Shown here in pieces: positions 1 to 5,022 of a DNA stretch of 6,368 nt. Under the pieces are notes generated by a model. It had not been told where the DNA came from and searched no databases. It saw only the letters and a list, made by a program, of their open reading frames with translations. Made by a program: the position numbers and the translations under genes. The DNA is from Chlamydiota bacterium (GTDB lineage Bacteria; Chlamydiota; Chlamydiia; Chlamydiales; Simkaniaceae): contig JAKQGT010000292.1 in the NCBI GenBank assembly GCA_029556005.1, forward strand, positions 1 to 6,368. Direction: 5' to 3'. Within the stretch, counting starts at the first letter, position 1, and each line of letters begins with the position of its first letter.

Positions 1-1
1 T

Positions 2-316
2 TTCGCTTTTTCCATGATTCGAAAAGAAAATCCCTTTTCCCTTAGCCGGGGAGTGCTGCAAGCTGGAATGACGACCTTTACCTTTTTATCTTGCGTTGAA
101 GGGTGGCATTTAGCTAGCGGGAAGAATATGCGTAAGGCCCATTATGTCTCTCTTGAGAAGATCGGAGCACTATTTCTGACTGCCGTTATAACGCCTCTTA
201 TCACCTATTCTTATGACAAATTTTTCGGCGCGCGCGCGATTGAGTACATGCCCTTATTAGGGTTTTCTTTGTACGATACTTTAGGCCTCATTTTTGTTTC
301 TTCTCCCTATTTTTAA
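2..316 (+). CDS. Small membrane protein, unknown family, 5'-partial (C-terminal part)
   Basis: I do not recognise this protein. The frame is open from the first base of the window, and the only early ATG (position 14) has no Shine-Dalgarno sequence in front of it, so the gene probably begins upstream of the window. This fits its relationship to the gene at 1050-1466: GVLQAGM here aligns with GALAAGL there, and FLTAVITPLIT aligns with FLSVAILTPLIT. In the 138-residue relative the first of these motifs lies near residue 40, but here it lies only about 17 codons from the window edge. Visible hydrophobic segments are around GVLQAGMTTFTFLSCV, GALFLTAVITPLITY and a weaker one near MPLLGFSLYDTLGLIFV. 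An inner-membrane or inclusion-type membrane location is inferred from hydrophobicity only. The TAA stop lies 17 bp before the ATG of the next gene, so the two are probably co-transcribed. Confidence 0.6.
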   Translation, partial: FAFSMIRKENPFSLSRGVLQAGMTTFTFLSCVEGWHLASGKNMRKAHYVSLEKIGALFLTAVITPLITYSYDKFFGARAIEYMPLLGFSLYDTLGLIFVSSPYF

Positions 317-333
317 AACCATTGTGGGATACT

Positions 334-948
334 ATGAGCACGATTCCAACTTTTGATGAATATACTGCCCTCTGTTTCGAATCTGCAAAGGTGTGTATTG
401 CAGGGAGCTTAGCTGTCTCCTTACTCGGAAAATTGCCTCCTCTTCTTTCCACTTATGATGGGGCTGTAATCACCACGATGGGATTGACTGCAGCGATTAG
501 TTGGCACCTTTTTCAGAAGAACGTTGATCCTTCTCAAAATAAGGATGCAGCAGACCTAAACCTCACCCTTGTCCGCAACATTACTCTAGCTATTGCCCCC
601 CTAACTGTAGCCGTGATTACTACCTCCAAGATACCCTTGTTGGTCGCTCCCTTTCATGGAGGGGTATTTGGAACCTTTGCAGTCACAGCCGCTTTGGTTC
701 AGTACATGATTGAAAAAAAATTTTTTCCTGATTTTAATCCTGAAGATCAAGAAGTCTCTTATGGTTTAAACGTGGTTTTAGGGATTGCCCATTTGGCCTT
801 GGCCATATTATCGACAACATACGTAGTGCATAAGGGAGGCTCTTGGGTTTATAAAGAAATACCTTACACAGATATCCTAAAACCCTCGATTTTTGATGCC
901 GTTTTGTATTTTGGGTGGACCCATCTATATGAACCTAACCCCGATTAG
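334..948 (+). CDS. Polytopic membrane protein with internal duplication, unknown family
   Basis: A 204-residue hydrophobic protein that I do not recognise. Predicted membrane segments lie near residues 18-34, 42-60, 78-96, 101-122, 141-165 and, weakly, 187-198. It appears to contain the same unit twice. About residues 41-100 (GAVITTMGLTAAIS, a short polar loop containing DP, then LTLVRNITLAIAPLTVAVIT) resemble residues 107-165 (GGVFGTFAVTAALV, polar loop, then GLNVVLGIAHLALAILSTTYV). Each unit is a two-segment hairpin, and the flanking genes carry related units. I chose ATG 334 because GGGA lies just upstream at 326-329, although the 4-nt spacing is short. An in-frame TTG at 322 would add four residues. 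The TAG stop is followed after one base by a hairpin that could end transcription. No catalytic motif is visible. A role in an inclusion or envelope membrane is only a guess from the likely host lineage. Confidence 0.75.
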   Translation: MSTIPTFDEYTALCFESAKVCIAGSLAVSLLGKLPPLLSTYDGAVITTMGLTAAISWHLFQKNVDPSQNKDAADLNLTLVRNITLAIAPLTVAVITTSKIPLLVAPFHGGVFGTFAVTAALVQYMIEKKFFPDFNPEDQEVSYGLNVVLGIAHLALAILSTTYVVHKGGSWVYKEIPYTDILKPSIFDAVLYFGWTHLYEPNPD

Positions 949-949
949 A

Positions 950-986
950 TATACTCAAACAATTTTTGAAGTTTTTTTTGAGTATA
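950..986. repeat. Short palindrome, minimal copy of the TATACTCAA repeat; possible terminator
   Basis: TATACTCAAACAA at 950-962 is mirrored by a T-rich arm ending TTTGAGTATA at 977-986, with TTTTTGAAG between them. The same end sequence (TATACTCAA / TTGAGTATA) and the same TTTTGAAGTT core recur in the long inverted repeat at 4711-4874. This looks like a minimal or internally deleted member of that family. It sits one base after the stop of the preceding gene and is T-rich, so its transcript could fold into a terminator-like hairpin. That effect is inferred. Confidence 0.6.
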
Positions 987-992
987 AACTCT

Positions 993-1021
993 TTGTATTA
1001 ATTGATTAATTCTTATATAAT
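993..1021 (+). promoter_or_regulatory. Sigma70-type promoter for the 1050-1466 gene
   Basis: A -35 box TTGTAT (993-998), a 17-bp spacer and a perfect -10 box TATAAT (1016-1021) predict a transcript start near 1028, about 22 bp ahead of the ATG at 1050. The -35 box begins six bases after the palindrome at 950-986, so the repeat separates this promoter from the upstream gene. Confidence 0.6.
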
Positions 1022-1049
1022 TTCGCGAGATTATTAAAAAAGGTTTGTT

Positions 1050-1466
1050 ATGGAGATAAAATCTTATTTAGAACAATCTGTCGCCGCAACACTACTCACC
1101 GCTGTTGTGGGTTTTGTGGGGATTATGGGAACACGGGTTGTCAGTCCTATCTCACCCCATCCTCAAGGGGCCCTTGCTGCAGGACTTGCTGCAGGGATTT
1201 CTCTCGCGGCTGCGACTGAAGTGGCTCTCCATACTCCTGTTTCTACTAGGGTTCAGGGGTATTTTGCTGAAAGTCGGTTAGACTTTGAGATGCTCACTCT
1301 CATGACAACTCTTTTTTTAAGTGTTGCTATTTTAACCCCTTTAATCACGCGTACGGTATTTAAGAAACCTGTCTCTTGGTTCGACTTTTTTGCTTATCCC
1401 CCGACTGCTATGGCTTGTGGGACGGTAGCACACCTAAAGTTTTTCCAAAAAGGGGAAGAGGTTTAG
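1050..1466 (+). CDS. Small membrane protein, unknown family (paralogue of the two upstream genes)
   Basis: A 138-residue hydrophobic protein not recognised by family. The ATG is supported by an A-rich AAGG element at about 1039-1043 with 7-nt spacing and by a good promoter upstream. Hydrophobic segments are about residues 9-26 (AATLLTAVVGFVGIMG), 39-58 (a very Ala/Gly-rich stretch, GALAAGLAAGISLAAA), 80-100 (LTLMTTLFLSVAILTPLIT) and 112-128. The second and third segments align with the partial protein at 2-316 and with each of the two units in the protein at 334-948, so the three genes form a local family. Its own promoter suggests it can be expressed separately from its relatives. The stop lies 7 bp from the convergent stop of the alkylation repair gene, and no clear intrinsic terminator is visible between them. 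Confidence 0.75.
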   Translation: MEIKSYLEQSVAATLLTAVVGFVGIMGTRVVSPISPHPQGALAAGLAAGISLAAATEVALHTPVSTRVQGYFAESRLDFEMLTLMTTLFLSVAILTPLITRTVFKKPVSWFDFFAYPPTAMACGTVAHLKFFQKGEEV

Positions 1467-1473
1467 CCCTGGT

Positions 1474-2115
1474 TTAGAGACAGTATTTTGATCCCTCTCG
1501 TATGCTAAGAGGGCTAAGAGAGGCTCTATTTTCATTGATAAATCGCGCCACTTTTTCTGGGGCAGTTTTGCTATATTCCCTGAGAGCCCATCCAATGGCT
1601 TTCCGAATAAAAAATTCCGATTCATGAGCCGTTTTTTTGCAGTAGGAGAAAAGCCTTTCTGCATCTGTTTGCTCTTTCGCTTTTAGCTGACAAATAAGAG
1701 CACTTCTACGGATCCAAAAATTGGGGTCTTCAATCCAGGCATCCATTTGCTGCAGCAAGCTAGGTTTTTGTAATACCCAATACCCTAAAATATTGCTGGC
1801 TAGGGGGTCAACGCTATCCCACCATGAGCGTTTTTCAATGAGCTCACGAATAAAGGAGAGGTCGGGGAGTCTTTTACGGTATTTTTGCGCTAAATCTAAG
1901 GCGGCGTAGGTGTATTCTCTTTCGGGCAATTCCCAAAGGGTGATCAGGGTTTCGGGAAGATTCTCGGGAGGGGTGAAGAGTTCTTTTTGCAAACTCCTTC
2001 TGAGGGGGGTCTTAAGCCCTAGGAAGGGAAAATGGTTTTTCATGTAGGCGGCTTGTTGCTCTCCGATTTTAGGATTGCGCGCCTGTTCAAAAGCTTTGAT
2101 CAGTTTGGGTATCAT
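1474..2115 (-). CDS. DNA alkylation repair protein, AlkD-like HEAT-repeat glycosylase
   Basis: This 213-residue protein matches the DNA alkylation repair family (AlkD, HEAT-like repeats), which removes positively charged alkylated bases such as 7-methylguanine and 3-methyladenine from DNA. Visible hallmarks are KRSWWDSVD (residues 95-103), FWIRRSAL (133-140) and FIRKAIGWALREY (169-181), followed by the family's typical LSPLSxREG tail near residues 200-208. By comparison with Bacillus cereus AlkD from memory, W99 and D103 correspond to the catalytic Trp109/Asp113 pair, R136 or R137 to Arg148, and W176 to Trp187, so the active site looks intact. I chose the ATG at 2115. The frame is open to 2190, but that longer version would overlap the channel gene's 3' end by about 60 bp with non-conserved residues. 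The start lies 16 bp after the channel stop with no strong ribosome site, so it probably depends on the channel transcript. Family assignment is firm. Confidence 0.92.
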   Translation of the reverse strand: MIPKLIKAFEQARNPKIGEQQAAYMKNHFPFLGLKTPLRRSLQKELFTPPENLPETLITLWELPEREYTYAALDLAQKYRKRLPDLSFIRELIEKRSWWDSVDPLASNILGYWVLQKPSLLQQMDAWIEDPNFWIRRSALICQLKAKEQTDAERLFSYCKKTAHESEFFIRKAIGWALREYSKTAPEKVARFINENRASLSPLSIREGSKYCL

Positions 2116-2131
2116 AATGACCACTAGTATA

Positions 2132-2851
2132 TCACGATTTGTCTTTGGAGACAAGATGGAGTTTATGTTCGAAGAACGAATAGACAGCAACGAGCCTGGA
2201 GACTAAGATAGCGATGTAAAATTGTCCGACAACACCTTCTAAGATGGCAAGAGTTTGCGCTACGTCATGTACAGCAATCACATCTCCATATCCAATGCAA
2301 AGGAGGGTGACAAAACTAAAGTACATGAGCTCAGAGAGCAAGTGGCTATGTGTAGAGTGGAGGGGATCAAAATTCGAAAAGGAGAAGCTATTGATATCGA
2401 TAAGACCGACTAGATAGTAGAAGAATGCAAATCCAAAAGCGACCATAAAATAGGCGCAAACGACCCCTCTTAAAGTCTCCATACGGACGCGGGCATTAAT
2501 CACCACCTGTTTGATAATGGAAGAGGTGGTGATGAAAATAAAAATGATGGTGCAAAGGACAAAAGCCAGAGCGATATTAGGATGGGGATAGATCAGATGG
2601 ACCCATTCTAATAGAAGAGCGGGGATTCCAAAGCAGGCAGCGAAGATTATGATTTTTTTGGAGTGGTGGCAGTTGAGCATAGCTGTCAGAAAGAGGATGA
2701 CTAAAAAGACCTCCCATATGGCCATATATAGGGCCCCCCGTCCGTAGGGCCTAAAGATAAAGAGGAGAATCAGGGAGGTAAGGAGCTGCGAAAAATACCC
2801 TGTGAAGGGTTTCATGATCGCACTCCAACTCTTCATAAAAAATCTTTTCAT
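2132..2851 (-). CDS. Six-segment potassium channel protein (Ion_trans_2 pore)
   Basis: A 239-residue membrane protein with the selectivity filter CIGYGD at residues 185-190 inside TLLCIGYGDV, a variant of the K+ channel signature TVGYGD. The pore unit is an outer helix (about 129-150), a pore loop (about 170-190) and an inner helix (about 200-222). Four further hydrophobic segments precede it (about 20-34, 42-58, 66-84 and 93-111), giving a Kv-like six-segment layout. There is no regular arginine ladder for voltage sensing, and only about 17 residues follow the inner helix, so there is no RCK/TrkA-N regulatory domain. It should form tetrameric pores for passive K+ flux in the cytoplasmic membrane. 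The start is uncertain. ATG 2851 has GAGGG only one base away, whereas ATG 2815 has GGAG at 7-nt spacing and keeps all membrane segments, giving 227 residues. It is the first gene of a probable two-gene unit with the AlkD-like gene. Confidence 0.88.
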   Translation of the reverse strand: MKRFFMKSWSAIMKPFTGYFSQLLTSLILLFIFRPYGRGALYMAIWEVFLVILFLTAMLNCHHSKKIIIFAACFGIPALLLEWVHLIYPHPNIALAFVLCTIIFIFITTSSIIKQVVINARVRMETLRGVVCAYFMVAFGFAFFYYLVGLIDINSFSFSNFDPLHSTHSHLLSELMYFSFVTLLCIGYGDVIAVHDVAQTLAILEGVVGQFYIAILVSRLVAVYSFFEHKLHLVSKDKS

Positions 2852-2857
2852 ACCCTC

Positions 2858-2886
2858 TATATCTAAGATTAAGAGGTTTGGGTCAA
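2858..2886 (-). promoter_or_regulatory. Possible promoter of the channel/AlkD unit
   Basis: On the minus strand TTGACC (2886-2881) is a five-of-six match to the -35 consensus. After 17 bp comes the weak -10 hexamer GATATA (2863-2858). The transcript would start close to 2851, which would leave the ATG at 2851 leaderless and favour ATG 2815 with its GGAG ribosome site. The weak -10 keeps confidence low. Confidence 0.3.
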
Positions 2887-2908
2887 GGGGGAAATTTTTA
2901 CCCCCTTG
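2884..2908. repeat. GC-rich inverted repeat between divergent genes
   Basis: CAAGGGGG (2884-2891) and CCCCCTTG (2901-2908) form a perfect 8-bp inverted repeat around a 9-base A/T centre. It lies between the divergently transcribed channel gene and the small-protein trio and overlaps the proposed minus-strand -35 box. It could be an operator for a dimeric regulator or a hairpin in the leader of the rightward transcript. Nothing in the window identifies a regulator. Confidence 0.45.
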
Positions 2909-2971
2909 CCAGAGATCAAATTATTGGCTAAATTTGAAATAGGGGAAATGCGCGTAGGGGGCGCTACATAT

Positions 2972-3289
2972 ATGAGCACATATCCAGAACCAACTCCATT
3001 AGATGATCCTTTTCCTGGAGGCTTAGGGGTCTTAAGGAAAGAGCTTTCAAAATCCTTAGAGTCTTTCTTTTATGCCTTTGAGCATGAAGATCAAGGAAAA
3101 AGCACCATGAGTAAGTTGATGAGGCTCAATGAAACGCAGTTGATGATGCGTGCTAAAGAGATTGGAGGGAAAGTCTACCTTCATATGCAAGAACTGCTCC
3201 AGTCTTCCGGAGATTATGCTAATGGACATGGGAAGATTGAAATGGTTTATGAATGTTTAGAGCTTTTAAGAGATGAGCTAAGAGGCTAA
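2972..3289 (+). CDS. YAN-family small helical protein A, unknown function
   Basis: A 105-residue, soluble-looking, mostly helical protein that I do not recognise. After a Pro/Gly-containing head (residues 1-20) it carries FFxxFE (F32-E37), GGK (65-67) and DYANG (81-85) and ends in ELLRDELRG. The next two genes share these landmarks at identical spacing, so the three are paralogues. I chose ATG 2972 because AGGGGG (2956-2961) precedes it at 10-nt spacing. An earlier ATG at 2948 has AGGGGA practically touching it, and a TTG at 2906 falls inside the hairpin. There is no signal peptide or membrane segment. Being first in the row with a longer head, it may be the family member with an extra docking region, but that is speculation. 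Confidence 0.75.
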   Translation: MSTYPEPTPLDDPFPGGLGVLRKELSKSLESFFYAFEHEDQGKSTMSKLMRLNETQLMMRAKEIGGKVYLHMQELLQSSGDYANGHGKIEMVYECLELLRDELRG

Positions 3290-3291
3290 AA

Positions 3292-3561
3292 GTGGGGCAA
3301 AACACAAAGCGTCAGTTGATCCATGATCTTCAATCCTTCCTCTGGCAGTTTGAAAGGGGAGGCTACTCAAGAGATGCGATGCATGAAGTCTTAGCAAAGC
3401 TTGAGCAAGCACTTGAGGACGATGGACATCACTTAGGGGGAGCTATCGAAAAGCATTTGCAGAAAATGATACAGGACTGTCAAGCCTATGCAAATGGGGG
3501 AGGGGATCCTCTGCAAATTGTAAAAGATCTCGATCAGCTGAGGCAAGATTTAGAGAAGTAG
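3292..3561 (+). CDS. YAN-family small helical protein B, unknown function (GTG start)
   Basis: An 89-residue paralogue of its two neighbours, with SFLWQFE (15-21), GG at 49-50 and AYANGGG (65-71), ending LRQDLEK. It aligns with protein A over 84 residues without a single gap, at roughly a quarter identity, and both reach their C-termini at the same alignment column. The start is GTG at 3292, two bases after the stop of gene A. Its ribosome site AGAGG (3281-3285) lies inside the last codons of gene A, so translation is very likely coupled. A single cysteine precedes the YAN motif (C63), as in protein C. There is no membrane segment, export signal or known domain. The even heptad-like spacing of Leu residues suggests a small helical bundle that may self-associate, which is inference. 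Confidence 0.8.
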   Translation: MGQNTKRQLIHDLQSFLWQFERGGYSRDAMHEVLAKLEQALEDDGHHLGGAIEKHLQKMIQDCQAYANGGGDPLQIVKDLDQLRQDLEK

Positions 3562-3572
3562 GGGAGAACAGG

Positions 3573-3854
3573 ATGTTTAGTGAGGGAGAAGAGGATGTTA
3601 AGGATATTTTGCGTGGGGAAATCCAAGAGTTTTTAAATGAATTTGAAACTTCAGAAGAGACAGAAGATGATATGAAAACCCTTCTCCCCATTTGGCGGAA
3701 TGAGCTTCTCAATCATGCGAGAGAGGTGGGAGGGAAAGCGCCATCTCAAATCAAAGCCTTAATGAATGTTTGTGAGGATTATGCAAACAACCGAGGGATG
3801 CTTGAGCGGGTAAGGAAAGAAGCTGAAGAGACCCGGATCTATCTGGGGTTATAG
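3573..3854 (+). CDS. YAN-family small helical protein C, unknown function
   Basis: A 93-residue acidic protein and the third member of the row: EFLNEFE (19-25), VGGK (52-55) and CEDYANN (67-73). From FE to GG (28 residues) and from GG to YAN (17 residues) the distances equal those in A and B, and 24 residues run from the Tyr to the C-terminus in all three. The ATG is supported by AGGGGAG (3560-3566) at 6-nt spacing, 11 bp after the stop of gene B. The TAG stop lies within the first bases of the foldback element at 3850-4019, so that element may have supplied the present stop or may end the transcript. Function is unknown. Confidence 0.8.
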   Translation: MFSEGEEDVKDILRGEIQEFLNEFETSEETEDDMKTLLPIWRNELLNHAREVGGKAPSQIKALMNVCEDYANNRGMLERVRKEAEETRIYLGL

Positions 3855-4019
3855 CTAAATTTATTTAAAATTGGGATGATTTATGTGGATCTTTCCGTTG
3901 TCTTTCGACTTCTTAAAATCTCTCCTTGTCCAATGGACAATGTTTTTGATTTTAAGAAGCCAAAATCCATCAAAAACATCTCACCTAAATCATCCCAATT
4001 TTAAACAAATATAGCTATA
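3850..4019. repeat. Foldback (MITE-like) element with three nested stems
   Basis: The outer arms at 3851-3883 and 3986-4018 are inverted copies matching at 31 of 33 positions and begin TATAGCTA at both ends. Inside lie a perfect 12-bp stem (CTTCTTAAAATC at 3909-3920 with its complement at 3948-3959) and a central hairpin TTGTCC-AAT-GGACAA (3926-3940). All three stems share nearly the same centre, so the element is one long imperfect palindrome of about 170 bp. Non-coding DNA with long terminal inverted repeats fits a miniature transposable element. A structured RNA or terminator is the alternative. It overlaps the stop codon of the gene on its left and abuts the start of the gene on its right. 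Confidence 0.7.
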
Positions 4020-4023
4020 TAAT
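4018..4023 (+). promoter_or_regulatory. -10 box (TATAAT) at the edge of the foldback element
   Basis: A perfect TATAAT directly abuts the ATG at 4024. No good -35 box is visible at the right distance; the region there reads CCAATT. If used, transcription would start near 4030, downstream of that ATG, and translation would have to begin at the next in-frame ATG (4051). The first two bases of the hexamer belong to the repeat arm, so the insertion may have created the promoter. Confidence 0.35.
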
Positions 4024-4605
4024 ATGTTTTATATCCGCAATAATCCTGACATGCGACAACCCTATCGGGTGGAGGATATTCAAAAAGATCGCCAGGCAAA
4101 AGAGGATCAATCCTCACACCAACAGTTTGATCATGAGGATGAAGCGCGCCATCATGAGAAATTTTTGAAGGCTAGCGAGAAGCTTTATAAACAAAAAAGT
4201 GTCGTTTTAGCTTCAGAAATTATGAGTAAGCAGTTGGTCACTCTTCGAGAAAATCTCTCAGTCGAGGAGGCTTGGGAGCAAATCAAAAACCATGAAATTC
4301 ACTATTTTCCTATTGTCAATGCCGAGGGGAAACTCCTGGGGATCTTATCGGAACGCGAGATTCTCCGAGGCATCCAGCAGAAATCTAAAAAAACCCTTCG
4401 AGAGATGACTGCTTCTAGAACGCTTTGCGCAGAACCCGAAACACTCCTTGCGGAGGTGATGCAGGTTTTTGCAGAGCAAAACCTAGAGGTTTTGCCTGTG
4501 GTTGATGAGAAACAGAAGGTAATCGGCATCTTAACGCAAAACGATCTTTTGCAAACCATGCTAAAAATTTCAAAACTTGAAGAGAAGAAATTTTTTAGAT
4601 CTTAG
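4024..4605 (+). CDS. CBS-pair domain protein with charged N-terminal tail
   Basis: A 193-residue cytoplasmic protein. Residues 1-60 are polar and rich in His, Asp, Glu and Gln (for example HQQFDHEDEARHH at 32-44). Two CBS domains follow at about 64-118 (ASEIMSKQLVTLRENLSVEE ... YFPIVNAEGKLLGILSEREI) and about 124-182 (EMTASRTLCAEPETLLAEV ... LEVLPVVDEKQKVIGILTQND). Paired CBS domains form a Bateman module that binds adenine nucleotides, S-adenosylmethionine or Mg2+-ATP and usually regulates a partner. Here no catalytic or transport domain is fused, so it probably acts on another protein. The start is uncertain: ATG 4024 lacks a Shine-Dalgarno sequence and abuts a TATAAT, and ATG 4051 (removing nine residues) is the alternative. 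The gene stands alone between two repeat regions, and its ligand cannot be read from sequence. Confidence 0.85.
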   Translation: MFYIRNNPDMRQPYRVEDIQKDRQAKEDQSSHQQFDHEDEARHHEKFLKASEKLYKQKSVVLASEIMSKQLVTLRENLSVEEAWEQIKNHEIHYFPIVNAEGKLLGILSEREILRGIQQKSKKTLREMTASRTLCAEPETLLAEVMQVFAEQNLEVLPVVDEKQKVIGILTQNDLLQTMLKISKLEEKKFFRS

Positions 4606-4632
4606 AGCTTACTTCCTCTCATTTCTTAAACG

Positions 4633-4650
4633 CTTCTATTGAAATAGAAG
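4633..4650 (+). terminator. Small hairpin after the CBS gene, possible weak terminator
   Basis: CTTCTAT (4633-4639) and ATAGAAG (4644-4650) form a perfect 7-bp stem with the tetraloop TGAA, 27 bp after the stop codon. There is no following T-tract, so intrinsic termination would be weak. The larger hairpins downstream may do this job. Confidence 0.3.
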
Positions 4651-4710
4651 GAGTAATAGAGTATCCTTTTCGACTTGTTCTTTATCTTTTGGTAGGGTAG
4701 AAAAATATCT

Positions 4711-4874
4711 TATACTCAAACAACTTCAAAAGTTGTATTTTCGGCTGCACCAAAGCACCGTAATTTGCCGATCTTAAATGATCTCATATTTCTAATATTA
4801 GGTCACTTAAGATTGATGAATTCCGAAAGCTTTTGTGCTAGCCCAAAACCAACTTTTGAAGTTGTTTGAGTATA
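4711..4874. repeat. Long inverted-repeat (MITE-like) element 1 with TATACTCAA ends
   Basis: The outer 25 bases of each arm (4711-4735 and 4850-4874) are perfect inverted copies starting TATACTCAAACAACTTC. The pairing continues imperfectly to a centre near 4792, leaving a loop of about five bases, so the whole 164 bp can fold as one hairpin. The outer arm also holds a small palindrome (CAACTT-CAA-AAGTTG). The left arm contains the 30-bp core ATTTTCGGCTGCACCAAAGC... (4737-4766) shared with the neighbouring element. There is no convincing reading frame. TA at both tips would fit TA-targeting (IS630/mariner-type) miniature elements, but this is inference. Confidence 0.75.
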
Positions 4875-4889
4875 AATACTGGATAGGTT

Positions 4890-4975
4890 TACCGAAATGG
4901 TTTCAAAAATTGGTCTTGGGTAAATTGCGGTGTTTTGGCGCAGCCGAAAATCCAATTTTTGAAACCATTTCGGTA
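4890..4975. repeat. Inverted-repeat element 2 with TACCGAAATGG ends
   Basis: Perfect 24-bp inverted arms (4890-4913 and 4952-4975), starting TACCGAAATGGTTTC, enclose 38 bases. The enclosed part, at 4922-4951, is the reverse complement of the core at 4737-4766 with 27 of 30 bases identical, so this element is related to element 1 but lies in the opposite orientation. Its arms differ from those of element 1 except for a shared TTCAAAA(A/G)TTG stretch, yet they match each other perfectly. Confidence 0.75.
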
Positions 4976-5000
4976 TATACTCAACCAAGTTTTGAATATA
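4976..5000. repeat. Short TATACTCAA palindrome, minimal repeat copy
   Basis: TATACTCAA (4976-4984) and TTGAATATA (4992-5000) are inverted copies with one mismatch around a seven-base centre. They carry the same ends as the elements at 950-986 and 4711-4874. The copy directly abuts element 2 and lies 22 bp before the MFS start, so it could influence the leader of that transcript. Confidence 0.5.
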
Positions 5001-5022
5001 AATTAAAAAATTAATAATTGTT

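Noticed and set aside
280..340. Possible frameshift joining the first two plus-strand membrane proteins
   Set aside because: The frames do overlap in openness here, but the first protein ends where its relative at 1050-1466 ends and the second has its own ATG with GGGA upstream, so two separate genes are simpler.
2116..2190. Longer N-terminus for the AlkD-like protein
   Set aside because: It would overlap the channel coding region, and it adds 25 residues ahead of MIPKLIKAF, where the family normally begins.
2906..2971. TTG or earlier ATG start for YAN protein A
   Set aside because: The TTG lies inside the hairpin without a ribosome site, and the ATG at 2948 has its purine-rich element practically touching it. 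ATG 2972 has AGGGGG at a usable distance.
4803..4988. Minus-strand open frame of 61 codons
   Set aside because: It lies wholly inside the two inverted-repeat elements, and its apparent sequence follows from the repeat arms. It has no ribosome site and no recognisable domain.
4711..5000. CRISPR array
   Set aside because: The repeats are inverted pairs of unequal length, not regularly spaced direct repeats with unique spacers, and no cas gene is present.
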